A stretch of DNA of 64,000 nt from Ustilago trichophora. Taxonomy: Eukaryota; Basidiomycota; Ustilaginomycetes; Ustilaginales; Ustilaginaceae. Location of the stretch: the NCBI GenBank assembly GCA_900323505.1, contig OOIN01000016.1, forward strand, positions 744,001-808,000. The letters run 5' to 3'. The translations under genes and the position numbers were made by a program. A model generated the notes under the pieces. It was not told the origin of the DNA. It did no database searches and saw only the letters and a list, made by a program, of their open reading frames with translations. Shown piece by piece: positions 63,257 through 64,000 of this stretch (the stretch's first letter is position 1; each line of letters opens with the position of its first letter).

Positions 63257-64000
63257 TGCAAACATCCCGAGTGGGATCCAGACCACTGCTCGAACCATTC
63301 GGTTTCGTGCAATCACACGATCAATTGTGCATTTCAGACGAATCTTTCGGTTGCTGAGGATGAGAATGGAATCTGATGGTAACGTAATTACAGTAGTTGC
63401 GACGCATAAGTAGTTGCGACGCAGGCGCGCATTTTTGAATTCAACTGCATCTCAGTCTCTTGTGCAAATTTGCTGTTCATTTTGAGCCCTCATAACTTCA
63501 TGAAATATGATCTGATGATGCCTGCTGCTTCCACTGAGCATGGAGTCTACCAATACAGACCATAGTCACTGCATTCTTCAACTATAGGCTGCTTCAATAC
63601 CATTTGAGGAGTGTGAGAGCATGAATGATGATGTTCAACCATGCAATTTAGGCACCTGAGCAGTCAAAGTCCTTGTTTTTAGACTCTGTGCGTTTCCTTT
63701 GATGTGTGCACAGATTTGTGTGATCCAATGCAGCAGCTCTTGAGCACATGATGATGCCTATGATCTGATCAAAGAAAGCTCCATCATCAAGCTGTTCGTG
63801 ATGATCAGTGATGATCAACACAGAGAGGTTGGAGAAAAAAAATTTAGGGCAGCAGATCAGTACATGTGAATTTTGCAATTTCAAAATTTACACTGGTTGA
63901 AGTGCCTGATTTTGAAATTTCTGCCGTCAACACTTCAACTTTGTGCTTACATCAATGAGCAGGTTGATATGGAGATGTTCTGCATCAGAACCCTTTGCAA
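63257..64000. other. MSM1 3' flank running into a CpG-depleted AT-rich island
   Basis: After the MSM1 stop the sequence stays normal to about 63430. It then becomes AT-rich with only three CpG dinucleotides in 63441-64000, and TG/CA/TGATGAT words abound. Words such as tgatgatgcc recur (about 63513 and 63748). No reading frame, terminal repeat or RNA gene is recognisable. The window ends inside this stretch, so it may be the edge of a decayed repeat. Confidence 0.55.

Overview
The window looks like a chromosome segment from a smut fungus (Basidiomycota, Ustilaginaceae; Ustilago/Sporisorium type). The reasons are very long intronless reading frames with CpG-rich coding sequence, a few short GT-AG introns close to gene ends, long CT-rich leaders, a dense set of eukaryotic housekeeping genes, and a nuclear tRNA gene with an intron after position 37. 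The species cannot be fixed from the sequence alone.

Layout. 1-1.2 kb holds no recognisable gene. 1.2-4 kb carries two minus-strand genes: HEM2 (5-aminolevulinate dehydratase, five exons, one intron with a GC donor) and an RNA polymerase III C31-type subunit (three exons). 4-9.6 kb is the sterol glucosyltransferase ATG26/UGT51, convergent with the HSP90 cochaperone STI1 (9.8-11.6 kb). 12.1-23 kb holds a ZNF830-like zinc-finger protein, the mRNA 3'-end processing factor RNA14, a DHHC-type palmitoyltransferase with a degenerate zinc site, and the cohesin subunit SCC3. A 3.7-kb gene-poor stretch full of microsatellites and a recurrent TACTGTA/TACAGTA heptamer leads to a WC-1-like PAS protein that lacks both the LOV cysteine and a zinc finger (26.4-28.6 kb).

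29.2-32 kb contains a mitochondrial-type trimethyllysine dioxygenase (carnitine synthesis), an 88-residue three-exon prefoldin-like protein resembling animal ASDURF, and an intron-containing tRNA-Gln(UUG). 32.8-43.4 kb is one giant intronless gene for an FMP27/BLTP2-type bridge-like lipid-transfer protein. It converges on a 2187-residue, largely disordered protein of unknown function (44.4-50.9 kb). The two are separated by a CpG-depleted, AT-richer island.

53.7-56 kb encodes a secreted, repeat-containing protein studded with dibasic Kex2-type sites. It is probably a precursor of several peptides and is the most distinctive gene of the window. The right end carries the Rap/RSR1 GTPase, the proteasome alpha-3 subunit PRE9, a small predicted mitochondrial protein of unknown function, and mitochondrial methionyl-tRNA synthetase MSM1. 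The last 0.55 kb is again strongly CpG-depleted.

Most genes are unrelated housekeeping functions with no pathway clustering. The elements worth following up are the secreted precursor, the CpG-depleted islands, the intergenic heptamer and the small prefoldin-like gene.
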